Positions 1-12,800 of a DNA stretch of 64,000 nt are shown here, piece by piece. Each line of letters starts with the position of its first letter. Position 1 is the first letter of the stretch. The notes below the pieces were generated by a model. The model saw only the letters and a list, made by a program, of their open reading frames with translations. It had not been told where the DNA came from and ran no database searches. Made by a program: the position numbers and the translations under genes. The stretch is from Gavia stellata. Lineage: Eukaryota; Chordata; Aves; Gaviiformes; Gaviidae. The stretch spans positions 26,564,880 to 26,628,879 of the forward strand of contig NC_082603.1 in NCBI RefSeq assembly GCF_030936135.1, written 5' to 3'.

Positions 1-71
1 GCAGAGGAGCAGGGCAGGCATCAGCTCAGCCACCGTCTGCCAGAGCCCCGAAAGAGCCAGCCAGCCTCCAG

Positions 72-176
72 ATGGACAGTCTGACCAGAAACCAGCTGGC
101 CCTGGGGCTCGGCTGGCTTTTCGCTGCTCTAGGAAGCGTCGCTGTCTGGCTGCTGACTCGACAGCACTGTCTCTGA
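72..176 (+). CDS. Candidate 34-codon single-span membrane microprotein
   Basis: An ATG-initiated frame of 34 codons ends in TGA. Residues 8-29 are almost entirely hydrophobic or small (Leu, Ala, Gly, Trp, Val, Phe) and are followed by an Arg-Gln-His tail, so the peptide reads like a single membrane span with a short polar N-terminus. The start context is modest, with G at +4 but C at -3. It could be a chance frame, or an exon of a gene lying mainly to the left of the window. I do not recognise a family. Confidence 0.2.
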   Translation: MDSLTRNQLALGLGWLFAALGSVAVWLLTRQHCL

Positions 177-1971
177 GCTTCCCTTCAAGCCCTTGAGCAG
201 TACTGTTGCAAAGTTTGATCTTCAACCTGTCCCAGAGCGTCTTTACAGCTGGGGCTTCTTCTTGATGGAATTGAAAGTATATCAGAAGCACCCCAAAGGC
301 CAAAGATGCCTCTCCCAAGCATCCCTTGAACTGCAGCCACCCCAGCCCCAATCTAGCCAGGGACTGTAGGTACATGGGTCTCCTAAAGAGGGGAATGTAT
401 CCCCTCCTTCCCAGCCTATGCAATAGCCACATCTGGTTTTAATAGTCCAAGAAAGGGGAGTCGCAGAAGGACGATGTTGGGGAGCACGGTCTCAGGGTGC
501 TGGCTCCACTCCCTCTGTGCTTCCTGCTGGAGCCAAGCCCCAGCTGGGCTGTCCGTGAGAAACGGGGTTATTGGCTGCCGATCCCAAATATAACCCAAAA
601 GGTGGAAAATTCCAGGACACGAGCCAAGACAAGATGCCGGGAGGGGGATCAAGGCCCAGCACGTGGGCTGGGGGAGCTGCAGAGAAGCCCTGAGCTCTCA
701 GTATCATCTCGCTGCCACCAAACCCTCCTTGTGCAAAACCCCTTGGTGCCGTGGAGACCCACAAGAGGTGTGAGCATCCTCTGAGGCAGCCCCCAAGCAC
801 TCATCTCCGGAGCAGCCACCTCCAGAGCTGCAGCAGGACTCAGCCCCCCAAGTCCCAGCTGGGGACAGTGGGAGGCCACCCTGGGGCTTCCCCCGCCTCG
901 CCTGGTGCTCAGAAATCCCCAGCTCATGTAAAACGGACCCAGCACGTCTTCCAGGAATGGGACCACATGCACCTTGGCTTGCCCCTCGGCCGGCCCCGCT
1001 ATCCCCTGGCTCTGCTGTGCTCCTTGCCCTGCCTCCCTGCCACGCCACCAGCAAAGCAGCAGCTCCTCGGGGACCACAGCCTGGCCCAAAGCCACTGAGA
1101 AGGTTTTTCCCCCGAGTCACCCAAGGTGCTTCCAAGCAGAAAAGCAAAGCCCCATCTCTCCAGGCTGGAAGCAGCATATCCAGTTCATTTTAGGAGTGAT
1201 GCCTTTGTGGAGCTGAAGGCTCTTTAGGGGTACCTCATTCCTGGGAGCTGGGATCTTGCTGCTGCTACCAGTGACTTGCTCGGAGCACTGCAAAGAGGTG
1301 TCCAATGGCCTCTGCGGCGCCCAACTGCTCTGGTTCAGTCCCAAGGGTGATTACTCAACCGTCAGAGCCGTAATCCCAAACATCGGGAGCTCCGGACCTG
1401 TGAGCTCGGGGAAGAAGACGAGAGGAGACAAGACAGCTGCTGAAAACCCATCTCCACTGCTCGCTTTCACCCCGTTCCCCCCGCCCACAACTTCCCGCCC
1501 TCCCTCTGACACCAGCAAAGCTACTGCCGGGACTGTCCCAGCCGGGAAATGGGTGTCTGCCCACGCTGCATGCTGCCGCAGGGCTGCCTGTCCCCCTTTC
1601 CCCTGCGTGTCCCCCCTTCCCCTGCGCACTGCCGGCCGTCTGCACTGACCCCCTGCCCCGCCGGCAGCAACTCCTGGACCCTCCCGCATCCCCGAAACAG
1701 GCTCCCTCGGTATTTACACGCTGGCAGCTCAGCGGAGAGACAACGGAGGAAGGGGAAGAGCTTTCTGCAGGCATCCGTGCCCCAGCTGGGTGAAGGATTG
1801 CTCCTTCCCAGGCTAGCCACAACCAGGTCTTGCCCAACCCATGCTTAAAAGCACCCCAGGAGCATCCTTGGGGGTGCAGCACTGGCTTTTTCCACCCGCA
1901 GCACTCACCTCATCACCCAGCACACCCAGCTTCCAGCCCCAAATTCCTCCGCTGCACTTTCCACTCCTACT

Positions 1972-2007
1972 GAGGAAAAAGAAAAAAAAAAATTAAGAAG
2001 AAAAAAG
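1972..2007. repeat. A-rich low-complexity tract
   Basis: A purine tract, almost only A with scattered G, sits inside an otherwise GC-rich stretch. It is simple low-complexity DNA with no adjoining element that would mark it as a retroposon tail. Confidence 0.6.
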
Positions 2008-2136
2008 TCCAAGCCAGGCTCCCTGTTGTGACTGTTGGCGGTTCGGGGATCACAGCAGTAGGGAGAGCGGCTGCGCTCCGGCGCTCGCTGGGGTTTCGTT
2101 ACAGAAACGCAGAGCCGAGGGTTTTTCTCCGGCCAG

Positions 2137-2144
2137 TGATGTCA
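2137..2144. promoter_or_regulatory. Possible ATF/bZIP-type site TGATGTCA
   Basis: The octamer TGATGTCA lies in a GC-rich patch (about 2,030-2,240) some 470 bases before a TATA-like palindrome. It is one base from a consensus cAMP-response element. A single octamer is weak evidence and no gene is tied to it. Confidence 0.2.
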
Positions 2145-2608
2145 CATCCTGACCTCGCCGGCAGTTCCAGCTGTCCCTGGAAAACCCACTGGGAAACGGG
2201 CCTCCCGGCCCCCCGCCAGCCGCTGCGGCGGGCACGCAGGCTCACGGGTGGGCACGCGTCCCCGCACCCATGCACCATTCCTGGACACTGAGGTCCTTTC
2301 TGGCACGCAGTCCCACGCCACTGGCTAGCTCCGGGCTTCCATGGGACAGCAGCGTGCTGGGGGAAAGGAGATGAAATCCCGCAGTATTTCCCCCCCCATC
2401 TTTTGCACAGTCCCTCTCCCTTCATCCTCCCCTCCTCTGCATGCGCACAAAAATCAGCTGGAGGTTTCAGTGCCAGGCCAAGCTGGACACCATCCAAAAC
2501 AGAAAAGCCAGAGAGAGGGGAAAGAAAAAACCAGGAAAACTTTCGCTGCACAGAGCAGACTTACTTTTTGTCAGTCTCGGAGGTGGGGTGAGTTCTGAAG
2601 CACGTTGT

Positions 2609-2622
2609 GGTATTTAAATACC
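2609..2622. promoter_or_regulatory. Palindromic TATA-like element
   Basis: GGTATTTAAATACC is a perfect 14-base palindrome whose core TATTTAAATA resembles a TATA box on both strands, set in otherwise GC-rich sequence. It could drive transcription in either direction (start near 2,640 on plus, near 2,590 on minus). No coding exon in this window can be linked to it, so the promoter role is a guess. Confidence 0.2.
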
Positions 2623-5600
2623 GCTCGGCGAAAGCAAGCCTGCGCCAGCACGCTCAGCACCGAGAGGAGCGGCCAGCCAGCGTGGGATGGCTTGGCGTGG
2701 GCCAGGACTCTGCTTCGGGGTCAGACTCCTGGGTGGGGATTTAAAACTCGTGGAGCACCCCACGTGCGATGCTTACGGGTGTCGCAGCAGGGTGGGAGGC
2801 AGCAGCACGGCTCTGGTGCTCACTGTCCCCTTCCTGGCACGGCAGCGTGCCTTTCCCAGGGGAGCAGCCCGGCTCAGCCGCGGCGAGATGAGGTGCTAGC
2901 CTTGCTGGAAATGCCTGCAAATTGTTTGGCACCGGAATAGTTCTAGTGAGGGAAACGTTCCTAGGCTTTGCTTAAATGCTTGTGAAATCAGGTTCAGCCA
3001 AGCATTTGCAGGTGATGGGGCGAGCTGGGGACCAGGGCGCAGGGCGAGGCGGAGGTGAGGAGCAGCAGGAGTGTGAGAAAGGAAACCACAAACCCAGCAG
3101 CCTGAGAGAGCGGGAGGATCTGGCCGCTGGGTACGTTTGTATGAAGCAGGTGGGTTTAGGATGAGGGTTTGCCTCCCTGAACCCTGCCTGGCTTCCCCTG
3201 CTGCTGCGGCCGTGGATTTACCTTCCGACCCCACGCAGACTGTGCATCCAGTAGGACGCATCTCTGCAGGATCTGGACTCCTTCTCCCGTAACGGGGCTT
3301 CCCAGCTACGGGTGATGCCAGGGTTTGCCCTTGAGGCACGATGTTCGGAGGCAGTCTTTAAAAATAAAGTTTGGGGCCGGCAATGGCAAACACCCTCGAT
3401 TATCCAGCAGCCTCCCCAAGCAGACGGCCACAAGGGAGCTCAGCCCGGGCCCTACAAGGCATTCTTTCCTCCCTCTCTCTGTGCTGGTATAAGGCCCAGC
3501 ACAGTGCTGGTTTTGTGCAGGTGCAATAGAGACTATTTGTCACCTGCAGCAGCATCTTCTTAGGAGCAAAGAAGAGATCGGAGTGCCCATAGCATCAGGC
3601 AGCAGCTGCTAGCAGATCGCTTTTGGCCAGAGCCAGAGGGAATCTGGGCTTGCGCACCCCAGCAGCCCCTTGCTTTCCTGCCTGTCCCCGTTTGGGACGT
3701 CGCTGAAGGGCAGGTCATGGGCCAGGTGATGGGAGAAGGACACTCCGAGGACATGCAGGATTCACCCGTGCTTGGCACCCATTGCAAGACGAGATGGCTG
3801 AGAGGTCTCACACCTGCAGCATTTTTCTGCAGAAAAGGTAAAACCTGGAGGCAAAGTGCCCTGCACGCTCGGCTCCTGGGGCAGGAGGGAAGCACAAGCT
3901 GTCAAATTGGGCTGTTGGGCTGCTTCCTACCACGATCATCAGCTAATTCAATACAACAGCCGTAACCCCAAAAGCTCAGCTCTGTGTGTACATCCACCCC
4001 AGGACGTGCGGGCTGGTTTATGCAGGCAGAGCCTTTTCCCCATCAGCCTGGCCCCGCTCCTGAGTGAATCTCTCAGTTATTGCAGATGGTCTTAGGTCGA
4101 AGTAACACCCCTAAAACCAGGATCCAGCCCCAGGAGCCCAGCAGACTCCTCTTGGCTGCTGGCAACCCAGCCCTGAGCCCAGCTCCAGCAGGTTCAGGCA
4201 GCAGCAGCAGCTCCACAAAGTCTTTTTTCGGTTCCTGGGGTCACGTCCCCAAAGCAGGATGCTCCCTGCTCGCACATCACAGCCGCCCTGAGTCCCAGCA
4301 AGGGCTGAGCAACGCTGCAGTCCTCCACCCCAGGGATCCAGCAGGCACCAGCATCCATGCTTGTCCCCAGGCAATGCAAGAAAACACAAAATGTCCTTGG
4401 ACCTTGTGAGCAGGAGGCAGAGGTCTGCGAAGCTGATGTAACTCCTGACAGCTAATGCCAAGCCAGGAGGAAACTTTCAACTGAAACCCCAGCAAAAAAA
4501 TGGGCACAAATCCAAAACTGAGGGGGCTTAGCCATATAGCAAAGATCCCAGAGGGACCTCACGGCCAGGATTTACACACAGGCAAGATGGAGCCAAAATA
4601 CTTAGAGGAGAGATGGGGTCCTCCCACCCTCAGTGGTCTACAGCCAAAGAAGAGGGGCCAGAAAAACAGCACGAGGCTGAAGTTGCATCAGCTGCAGCCC
4701 TGCAAATTTGCAGGGGTGAGCAGCACCTCCTGGTCAGGGAGTTACCCCCTCGCATGAGGCTTTGGGTTTTGGAAACCTCACAGAGCAGAGAGCCCATGGT
4801 CCCGGGGCTGCCCGGTGTCCCAGCTGTGGGGAGGGAGGGCAGGAGTCGCTTGGGAGAGAGGAAAAGGTCGGAGGGGCAGGTTGGGGGTAGGAGGGATGTG
4901 TTATTGTGAAGAGGACATTAGTCTGGCCCGGAGGAAGGAAGAGGGGGGTTGGCCCCGCTCCTGAAGGCAGGTGCATGGCTGAATTTATCTGGGAGGGAAG
5001 GAAGCAGGGAAGGAAGCGAGCCCGGAGCACTGGACGGCTCCATTGGACCTCACGGGCAGTTGTGGAAAGAGGCCCAAGAGCGATGTAGCTTCACACGGCT
5101 CGGCAGGACACAGCTGCACCGGGCATGGGGGTGCAGTCTGTCCCCCAACAGCTGCAGTGCCAGGCTGGGCTCTCCCCAGCCACACGATGCCCTGCACGGC
5201 ATGCACCCCAGTGGCACCGCACCCCGTCGGACAGGGAGATGCTTGCTCCCAGGCAGGGTTTGAAGACTCTGCGTGCCTGTGCAGACCACAAGACACAGCA
5301 AAAGGGAGCAGTGGGTTCGCTCCGGTTATTCCCAGAGAGGCAAAGGACGTGCCCAGAAAAGTTTGCCTCAGCTATGCAGCGTCAGGAACAGCCAGTTCCC
5401 CCTCCCCACTCCACAGGGTGCTGCGCAAACTCAGAGACAAGGAGTGGGAACTTCCTCAGCCACGGATCAGGGGGGACTGGAGTCTTGCTGTTTTCTAAGG
5501 CACAGGGAGAAAAACAGGCACAGATGAAAAAGGACTGGAGTCAGCATTTTAAGCAAGGGTTAAGAACATCATCCTTCAATCGGCACTTCTTTTGATAGCT

Positions 5601-8600
5601 GCAGCAGCCGCCTTTCACAAGCCAGAGTGTCTCCCTGGGGAGCAGGACGGGCTCCTGGGTTTCCTGCTGATGTGGGGGTACATCTCCCTGGGGGGACAGG
5701 GGTGGGTGGGCAAACCGGGTTTTGAGACGCTGCTAACAAGAGCCTCTGGCTGCAAAACTTGTTCCACTGCTCCTAGCAGGAACTGCTGCCACATCCCTGG
5801 CCCTGGGCTCTCCTCCAGCCGGAGGCAGACGGCCGGCAGCACAGAGGGAAGGAGGTGTTTAGCTGTGAAGACCCTGGCTCACAAACGGCTGGAAATCAGC
5901 AAAGCAACCTGGAAAACTATTGCCAAGGCAGCTCATCTAGGATCTAGGACACCAGGCTAGGGGAACCGTTGGTCTAACTCAGTGCAGCCCACCATGTTAT
6001 CAACCGTAGAGGAGCAGCCTGGGCATCTAAATGTTTTTTTAGCACAAAACTCACCCTGAGTTCACAAAGCTGAGCAGACAGGCTCATGCAAGTTGCATGT
6101 GTGCTGGTAGCTCAGAATAAGGAGACAAACCTTCCCTCTAGCGGCTGTACGGCACGGAAGTCTCGCGGTTACCTTCTCTCCCCACGCCAAGACTAACAGC
6201 ATTGTTTCCACCAGCTCTTGGGCTCAACACAGATTCTAAGTGCTCAAATGTTGTACAAACATGCTGAGGCTACACCCGGCAGCCGGCAGCACAGTTCATG
6301 CACAAATGCATCCCAGGCACCGGCGAAGCCACGCAGCCACAAAACACTGCTGGCCTATTTCTGCAGCAAGGATGGTTTGTGGGGCCAATTCTTCAGCCGA
6401 GCTACTCTCCCTTACAGCAAACGTTTAGTGGGATGGAGGATCAGGCCTAGAGTTTCTCTAGGACCTTTTTATTACAGGTCTTTATCCCAGTTTCAGCCTC
6501 ATCACCACCACAGCAGCAGTCAGCACAGATCCTAGACTGTGCTGCTAATATCCTAACTGTAGCACAAGCACACACATTAGCATGTGCATTTCCAAAAGGA
6601 CTAGGAGTTTCCATCTTTCCATTTACAAATTAGGGAGCTTATTCACACCACGTCAAACCTGCATCCTATAGCCAAGGCCACCAAATACTGAACCAACTCT
6701 GTTGTCCATAACCAAGATGCTCTGGTTTGATGGTGCAACATCAGACTACCGGGCCATCTGCTGTCATAATCTGAGTTCCTAATGTGACATTGTAATCTGT
6801 AGGAATACAGATTATAATCTGTATACAGATCATACAGAAATACAATAGGAAATAGCTGTCTGAAGCTTCCCCGCTCACAACAGTGTTTCAGTGGCGCAGT
6901 CCATCGGACTGGCTTCCTGGAGAAAACACAGACGTAACATTTTCCAGGGCTGCAGCAAACCCCGTCCTCAGCAGCAGATCTGGGAATACCTCCCAGGAAG
7001 GTGTGCAACGTTCAGCTTTGTAAACCCTCCACTATCTCCCTGCCACTGCACACACACATACAAGTCTAGCCAGCTCTTTGCTCCTCGGGGAGACACAATA
7101 CAGTGCCAGATCACTGACACCATGTCAGTAATTCCTGTGCCAAGTGGTCTCACCCTGACACAAGGGTTAACGTGTTATGGCATGCACTTCAACGCACATG
7201 AATACACCTGCAGAAAAAAGCCCTTGCTCCCTCCATCAATCCATTCCACCCCTGCCAGGGCCAGAAAATGCAGTCTCTTGCAAAATGGCTGCATGCAGTA
7301 CGATCAACTTTGCCTTTTCAGTTTGGGTCTTATTTAAAAACCTTTCCAATGCATGCAATGCAAGAAATACTTCCTTTTCTTGACTTTGGCATTTGTGTCT
7401 GTCTTAAGCCCTTGGAGAAGTTCTTAGTTTGGGATTAATCACATGAGGGGTTTAGAAAAACACTCAAAATTACAGGTAGTGACTGCTGCAGCCTTTACTA
7501 GAGACTTTGGTCTTTCAAGCTCAGCAAGAGGCTCAGGTGTAGATTTGGAAGCCATGAATTTCACTCCTGTTGGCCATTACTCACCCAGGGATGTTATATT
7601 ATAGCTATATTAAATATGAATACAGAAACTTCGACTTCTTCAAAGCAGGAAGTGAATAATGAATCAAAACTGCCCTTATTTCAGCTAAGGGAAAATGATA
7701 AATGGAACACAAATGCTATAAAATAGGAGTAGAAAGGCTCTTTAATAAAGGTGATTTGCTGTCAGATTGTAAGAGCCCTATGCACACCTCCTCTGATTAT
7801 TCCCCTGCTATGGACATGCTCACAGCCCCACTGCAATCAGAAACAAAACCAAGACATTACCAGGGAACAAGTCCATCTTCTTGCAGTAGAGCCCCAGGAG
7901 AAGATGTGCCTCTTCTAGAAACATCTTACAATTCCTTGAATGGACAGGATTTCACACCCAACGTATACAAGTCACTGCTAAAATAGACCCCCAGCAGTAA
8001 AACCTTACTATCTACCTTTAGTGCTTAGCTGAACGGTGTTCATGGCCAAAGAAAGGGCTGAGAAAGGACAGAGTGATTGTGAGTATTACAGCAACAGGGT
8101 CCTGCAATTACACTAGCAAACAGATTGTGCAAGAGCCCATTATAACTAATCAAACCTCCGTATCAGGTCACGGTTAAGGGTAGCACAGAAAATCAGTTAC
8201 CAGCCCCGCCCAAAAAATTGGTCATCCTCTAACAGAGAGACAAGTTGCATACTCTTGCCTCCATTTCTTTGGCAAAGGAGGGAATGCTTTCCAGCCTTAG
8301 CGGGCTGATGGGAAGACATAATGTGTGCTGCACATAATGGATAATTAGTGCTAAGGGCAAGTTAGTGCCAGGGAGTTGATGTGCATATGGGAAATACTCC
8401 AGCAGTGCTCCGGGGAAGCTCCTGGTGTCTTCTGTTTACTTGTCTACTTGTGCAGTGGTGGTATGCTGGTAATCCGTGCACAGGCTGCATATGACTTAGC
8501 CCTGCTGCAGTATGCCCTTGACAACAGATGCACTGGCTGCCTCTGCTGGGAATGAAAACAAGAGAAGCTCAAAGCATGAATGCTTTGGGATTCTTTTGTT

Positions 8601-9327
8601 GAAGGCAGGTTTAAAAAATGAAACCAGCTGTAGTCCTTAAAAGCCAGATTCTTACCAACATTGCCAGGTTAAAACTGCTGTGCATATTCACACCAATGCA
8701 TTTTTTCATGCATTGTCACTGAGCAATTGAGAGACCAGTTGGTGGCTCTAGCCCTGTTACTATGCAATTCCATCTTGCTTTTATTGGAGAGAGCAGCTTT
8801 CCTGAAATGGTAACAACAGCTATTTTTCATCCCTCAAAATACCATTTATAGAGTTACCTGACTAGCTGCCAGTCTGAGAAAAATTAATTTTATAAAGCAT
8901 GCAATAATCTCTCTACACTATTCAAAAATACACAAAAAAAGAACCATGTTTATAATATCCTACTCCTCAAGAAAAACATCTCTAAGCAGCAACAGGATAA
9001 AATTAATATATCAATTAAGAAGCACAGAATTCCCAGAACAATTCTAGTCACTCTTTTTTTTAATCCTGAGAAAAACATAGGCCACAGCATACATCTGTGT
9101 AAGGAACCTCACACACAAAAGTAACAAAGAAAAGTCTGTTTTAGACCATCGGTCCTATTCTTTTCTTGATGGACAAGCCTGTATAAATTCCACACAGCTT
9201 AAAAAGCACTGGACCATGCAATTATAATGGCAGAGGGCATTTAAAATGCATTTACTGAGAAGAAACGTTGATTGTTATCTGTCTCCTGATGTCAATATAG
9301 TCCATTATATAGCTCCCCTTCTGTCAT

Positions 9328-9333
9328 TTTATT
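9328..9333 (-). terminator. ATPAF1: Candidate ATPAF1 poly(A) signal
   Basis: AATAAA on the minus strand, about 290 bases past the ATPAF1 stop codon. It is the first canonical hexamer I see downstream of that stop. Usage is inferred from position only, and another AATAAA occurs near 8,780. Confidence 0.5.
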
Positions 9334-9621
9334 TTAGATTTTAAAAATACAGTATGCAGCAGTAAGTTACAAGATGGGAAAACGGCTTGTTCTGATGAAG
9401 TTACACTGAAGTACAGGACTCCATTTTGGCAATTAGTTATTGTCATTCAAATGGCCCAAGTCCTCATCTTGCATCAGTGCCAGACAGGCTTGTCTGTCAC
9501 ACTCCCAGGACATCTCCAGATCCTTTCCGTAGCCAAATCAAATTCATAAAACAAAAGACAGGACCACCCCATGTAGGAAACCCCCTGCCTGCTGCTGGCT
9601 GCTTCATGCACAGGTCAGGAT

Positions 9622-9816
9622 CTACGACTTATCAGAAACCTGACCAGGTCTCAGTTCTCGTCCAAGTCCACTTTGCTCAAGCTCTGCTATAACTGACATA
9701 TATTTAAATTCACTAGATCTGTGGTTGAAGGTCTCCACTAATTTGTAGGTCTCGGAACGATCCGTCGCATAGAAAAGCTGCGCCTGATTCGCCAAGCACT
9801 GTGCTTCATGGACCAC
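9622..9816 (-). CDS. ATPAF1: ATPAF1 coding exon 9 (terminal)
   Basis: 195 nt including the stop codon, residues 238-301. It contains [18 protein letters not shown] and [16 protein letters not shown], which match the human C-terminus closely, then a divergent tail. Acceptor TTGCAG. Confidence 0.93.
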   Translation of the reverse strand: MVHEAQCLANQAQLFYATDRSETYKLVETFNHRSSEFKYMSVIAELEQSGLGRELRPGQVSDKS

Positions 9817-12800
9817 CTGCAAGTTAAAACAAAGAATCTGTTACCATCTGGTTTTGTTGTATTTGAGTATCCCATTGAAAAAGACTCTTCAGCAGCTGAA
9901 AGGCTGCAGTCCTACTCATCGAATGACTCAATTCCAAGTCACCCTAGTTTTGCAAATCTCTTACCAAATCACCTCCCTCTTGTTCCTGACCTACTTACAC
10001 ACTTTAGCACTGTGCCTAGGAACTACTCTCCTGCTGAGCATACACCTCAGAGGTCACAGGTGTCCTTCATGATCCCTGCCTGCTCTAAGGCACCAGAGAT
10101 GCATCAGAGTCTCATCTTTCCCTTCTTATGGTTGACCTATTTGCAAAAATTGATTGTCTGAGATACAACAGGGCAAATGCATTACTAATGACTCCTCTGC
10201 GCATAGTTTCAGAACTGGTATAAGTAGGTCAGGTAGAGATGGGATGCTTTAGTTATCTTGTTTCACCAGTATAATCCCCAGTGCTATTAGTCCTAGCACC
10301 GTACTATTACAGATACGCAAATAACAGCACACCTACACACAGGGAAAAGAGCAAAGGCACGCAGAAACCTAACACAAAGCTCTGGAGGTCTCCCGATTTG
10401 ATGAGCAGTATTAATCTTCACTTTAACTTGTTGACCAGTAGCAACAGCTTCCATTTAAATTTGCTTCCATTAGTAAGAAAAACAGAAGCATTTCTTTTCT
10501 TTTTTTCAACCATAAACTATAATACCCAGAGTAAGGAGAAAAAAAAAAAGAATGTATGAGCTGAAATCACCAGATAGCCAAAGACTGATCATTTCCTTCT
10601 AGCTTTCCCTAGTAGTAAGTTAATTAGGTTAACAAAATCTAGTAAGACCACTCTTCGGGAAAGGGTCTTTTAAAGACTTGACTTCAATTTGGTTTTAATT
10701 CAAAACTACAGGAGGAGTTGCAGCATAAAATGAGGGAAGCCAATGAACAGATTTCTCTGATTTCTCTTACCAAGAACTTTGAGTCCATTTCTGCTGTCAT
10801 TAGTACTATCCCTTTTTCCTTCTGCAGCTCAGGATAATGGTACAAGACCAACTGGCTAGGAGCAGTTTCACCTTGGGTCTGAAGGAGATAAAGAAACCTG
10901 TGAGTATCCCATAAAGAACTTCAGCTCTATTGCAGATTTTGAGGCTTGATTACAAAACTTTTAAGTATTAACTCGTATGGAGACAGTAATTTTTCAAGGT
11001 TTAAGGGTCAGTCCTAATTAAAAGTTCGTTATTCCCAGTATTTAGAGAGAACAAGGGATTTGCAGAGTTAGGTTGTTTTTTTTTCCTTGACTACAGACCA
11101 TTCTGCATTTAAAATGACCCACAATTTCCAGAAAGACATTTAATCTTACAGCATCTACTGGTATTTTAATTAGTCTGTGCAAACAGTTGTAAAAAGTTTG
11201 GGTCTTGCTTCTATTTTGAGACTATTTGACTTCTCTCTCATTCTCCTTTAGATTAAAGAGACACTTAATACCCATAAATTTACTGATTTACCCATAATTA
11301 ATGGCAGTTTTTCCCAATAATTCCTTTCAAGTTAAGCTAGACAACCTGTTTGTTAAACTATTCAGCAGATATTATATATTGTAATATGCTGATATTATGT
11401 ATTTCTGGATCCTAAGTCATTTTTGGACTTTTTATTTCAACCACTCACCTGAATGTTTATTAGGGAAGTGAAGTGCAATTCTGTTCCTGACCACTGCCCC
11501 ACAAAAAACTCATAGCCTTCTTTTCTTGGCAAAGCATATAGAAACTGCAGAGAAATGATAAAAAAACAATTCTCCCTTTCACAGAACAAAACGATGCCCA
11601 TGTCATACTGGCCTCCAGCACAAATACTTTAGCGAGACAACCACAACGGAAAAAAGGGTTTCTTTGCCCCACCATGAGCAATAGGACAGCAGGAACCAGA
11701 CTTCAAAGCAGACAATAAACCAGCATTACCTTATCAGTATTATTTCATTAGCAAGTATGCTGGCACATATTTTTATCAGTATTTGAGACAGAAAGGAAAG
11801 GAACGACAGTGGAGAACACTGAAACTCTGACCATTTTGTTCACTTCTAGAAAATCAACAGCAGAAATGGTCAAATATAAGATAAGGAGCATTCAGAGTAT
11901 TTAATCCTATGATTTCACCAACTGTTCCAGAACAGGCAGCAAGCATTTTCTCTCTAGAGATTTACAGTCTATTTGGCTCCATAGGCTAGGGATTTGCTCA
12001 TTTTCCCACACCAAGGGGAAGGACAACATGGGAGCAGAAAAACAAGCAGGATACCCGACTAAAAGCCAATGCACTGTACAGAAATGCACTTAAAGCTATA
12101 AATAACTTTCCAAGCTCCAAGTAGCTCAGAAAGCCAGATATATTTGATCTTGCTCTTGGCAAGTGAAATCTACAGGACCAATCCATCGATCCAGTGAAGT
12201 CTCCCATTCAGATCTACAAAAGCACTCCTCTCAACACAGCGAAGTCTAGCTGCTTTGTTTTCATAAAGGAATGAAGCATTTTGTTTCTGTCTCAGCACAG
12301 TGAAATTTGCACAAAGTCCATACTTCAGCACACAAATTACTGTAAAAACACGTTACTTTCAACAGAAAACAATACTAATCCAGCAGCACGTGGTACGAAA
12401 CAGCAGAACATGCAAGAGCAGAACAAGCAAGAACATGCTCATTCACACAGGAATCTTCCAATTGAAGCTTACAAGATATCCACCAACCCACATGAGAAAC
12501 AGTGAACCCAAATCTTGGGAATCCACTCATTTCTGAAGTAACCATATTACACATTCTTAGTATTTTATGCTTTGAGATGCTGGCATCCACCTAAGACACA
12601 ACCCACAGAGTATTTACTCTGTATCTGTAATAAAGGGTTTGACTACACCAAATTCCTCTCTTCCTTCCCATCACAGCTGCTGAATTACAATGCTCTGCAA
12701 CAGAACTTACACTACTCAATTTTGCAGTGCATGCCATACAGTCTTTTTTTGACAACTCACACTCCCCTAGAGACAGAGATACGTTATTTATACAACACAG

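Larger units (their letters stand above)
1..9300. other. Mostly non-coding region left of ATPAF1
   Basis: No exon of a recognisable protein family was found on either strand. The first 5.9 kb is GC-rich and gives many long open frames in all six frames, with the low-complexity proline, alanine and glycine composition expected of chance frames. From about 6 kb the sequence becomes AT-rich. In mammals the gene after ATPAF1 in this direction is MOB3C, but no MOB-domain coding exon is visible here. The weak candidates (34-codon ORF, TATA-like palindrome, bZIP-like site) are listed separately. Confidence 0.6.

Noticed and set aside
7702-7986. 94-codon ATG frame in AT-rich intergenic DNA
   Set aside because: Length is somewhat above chance for its composition, but there is no signal peptide, domain, splice context or recognisable similarity. 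Conservation data would be needed to revive it.
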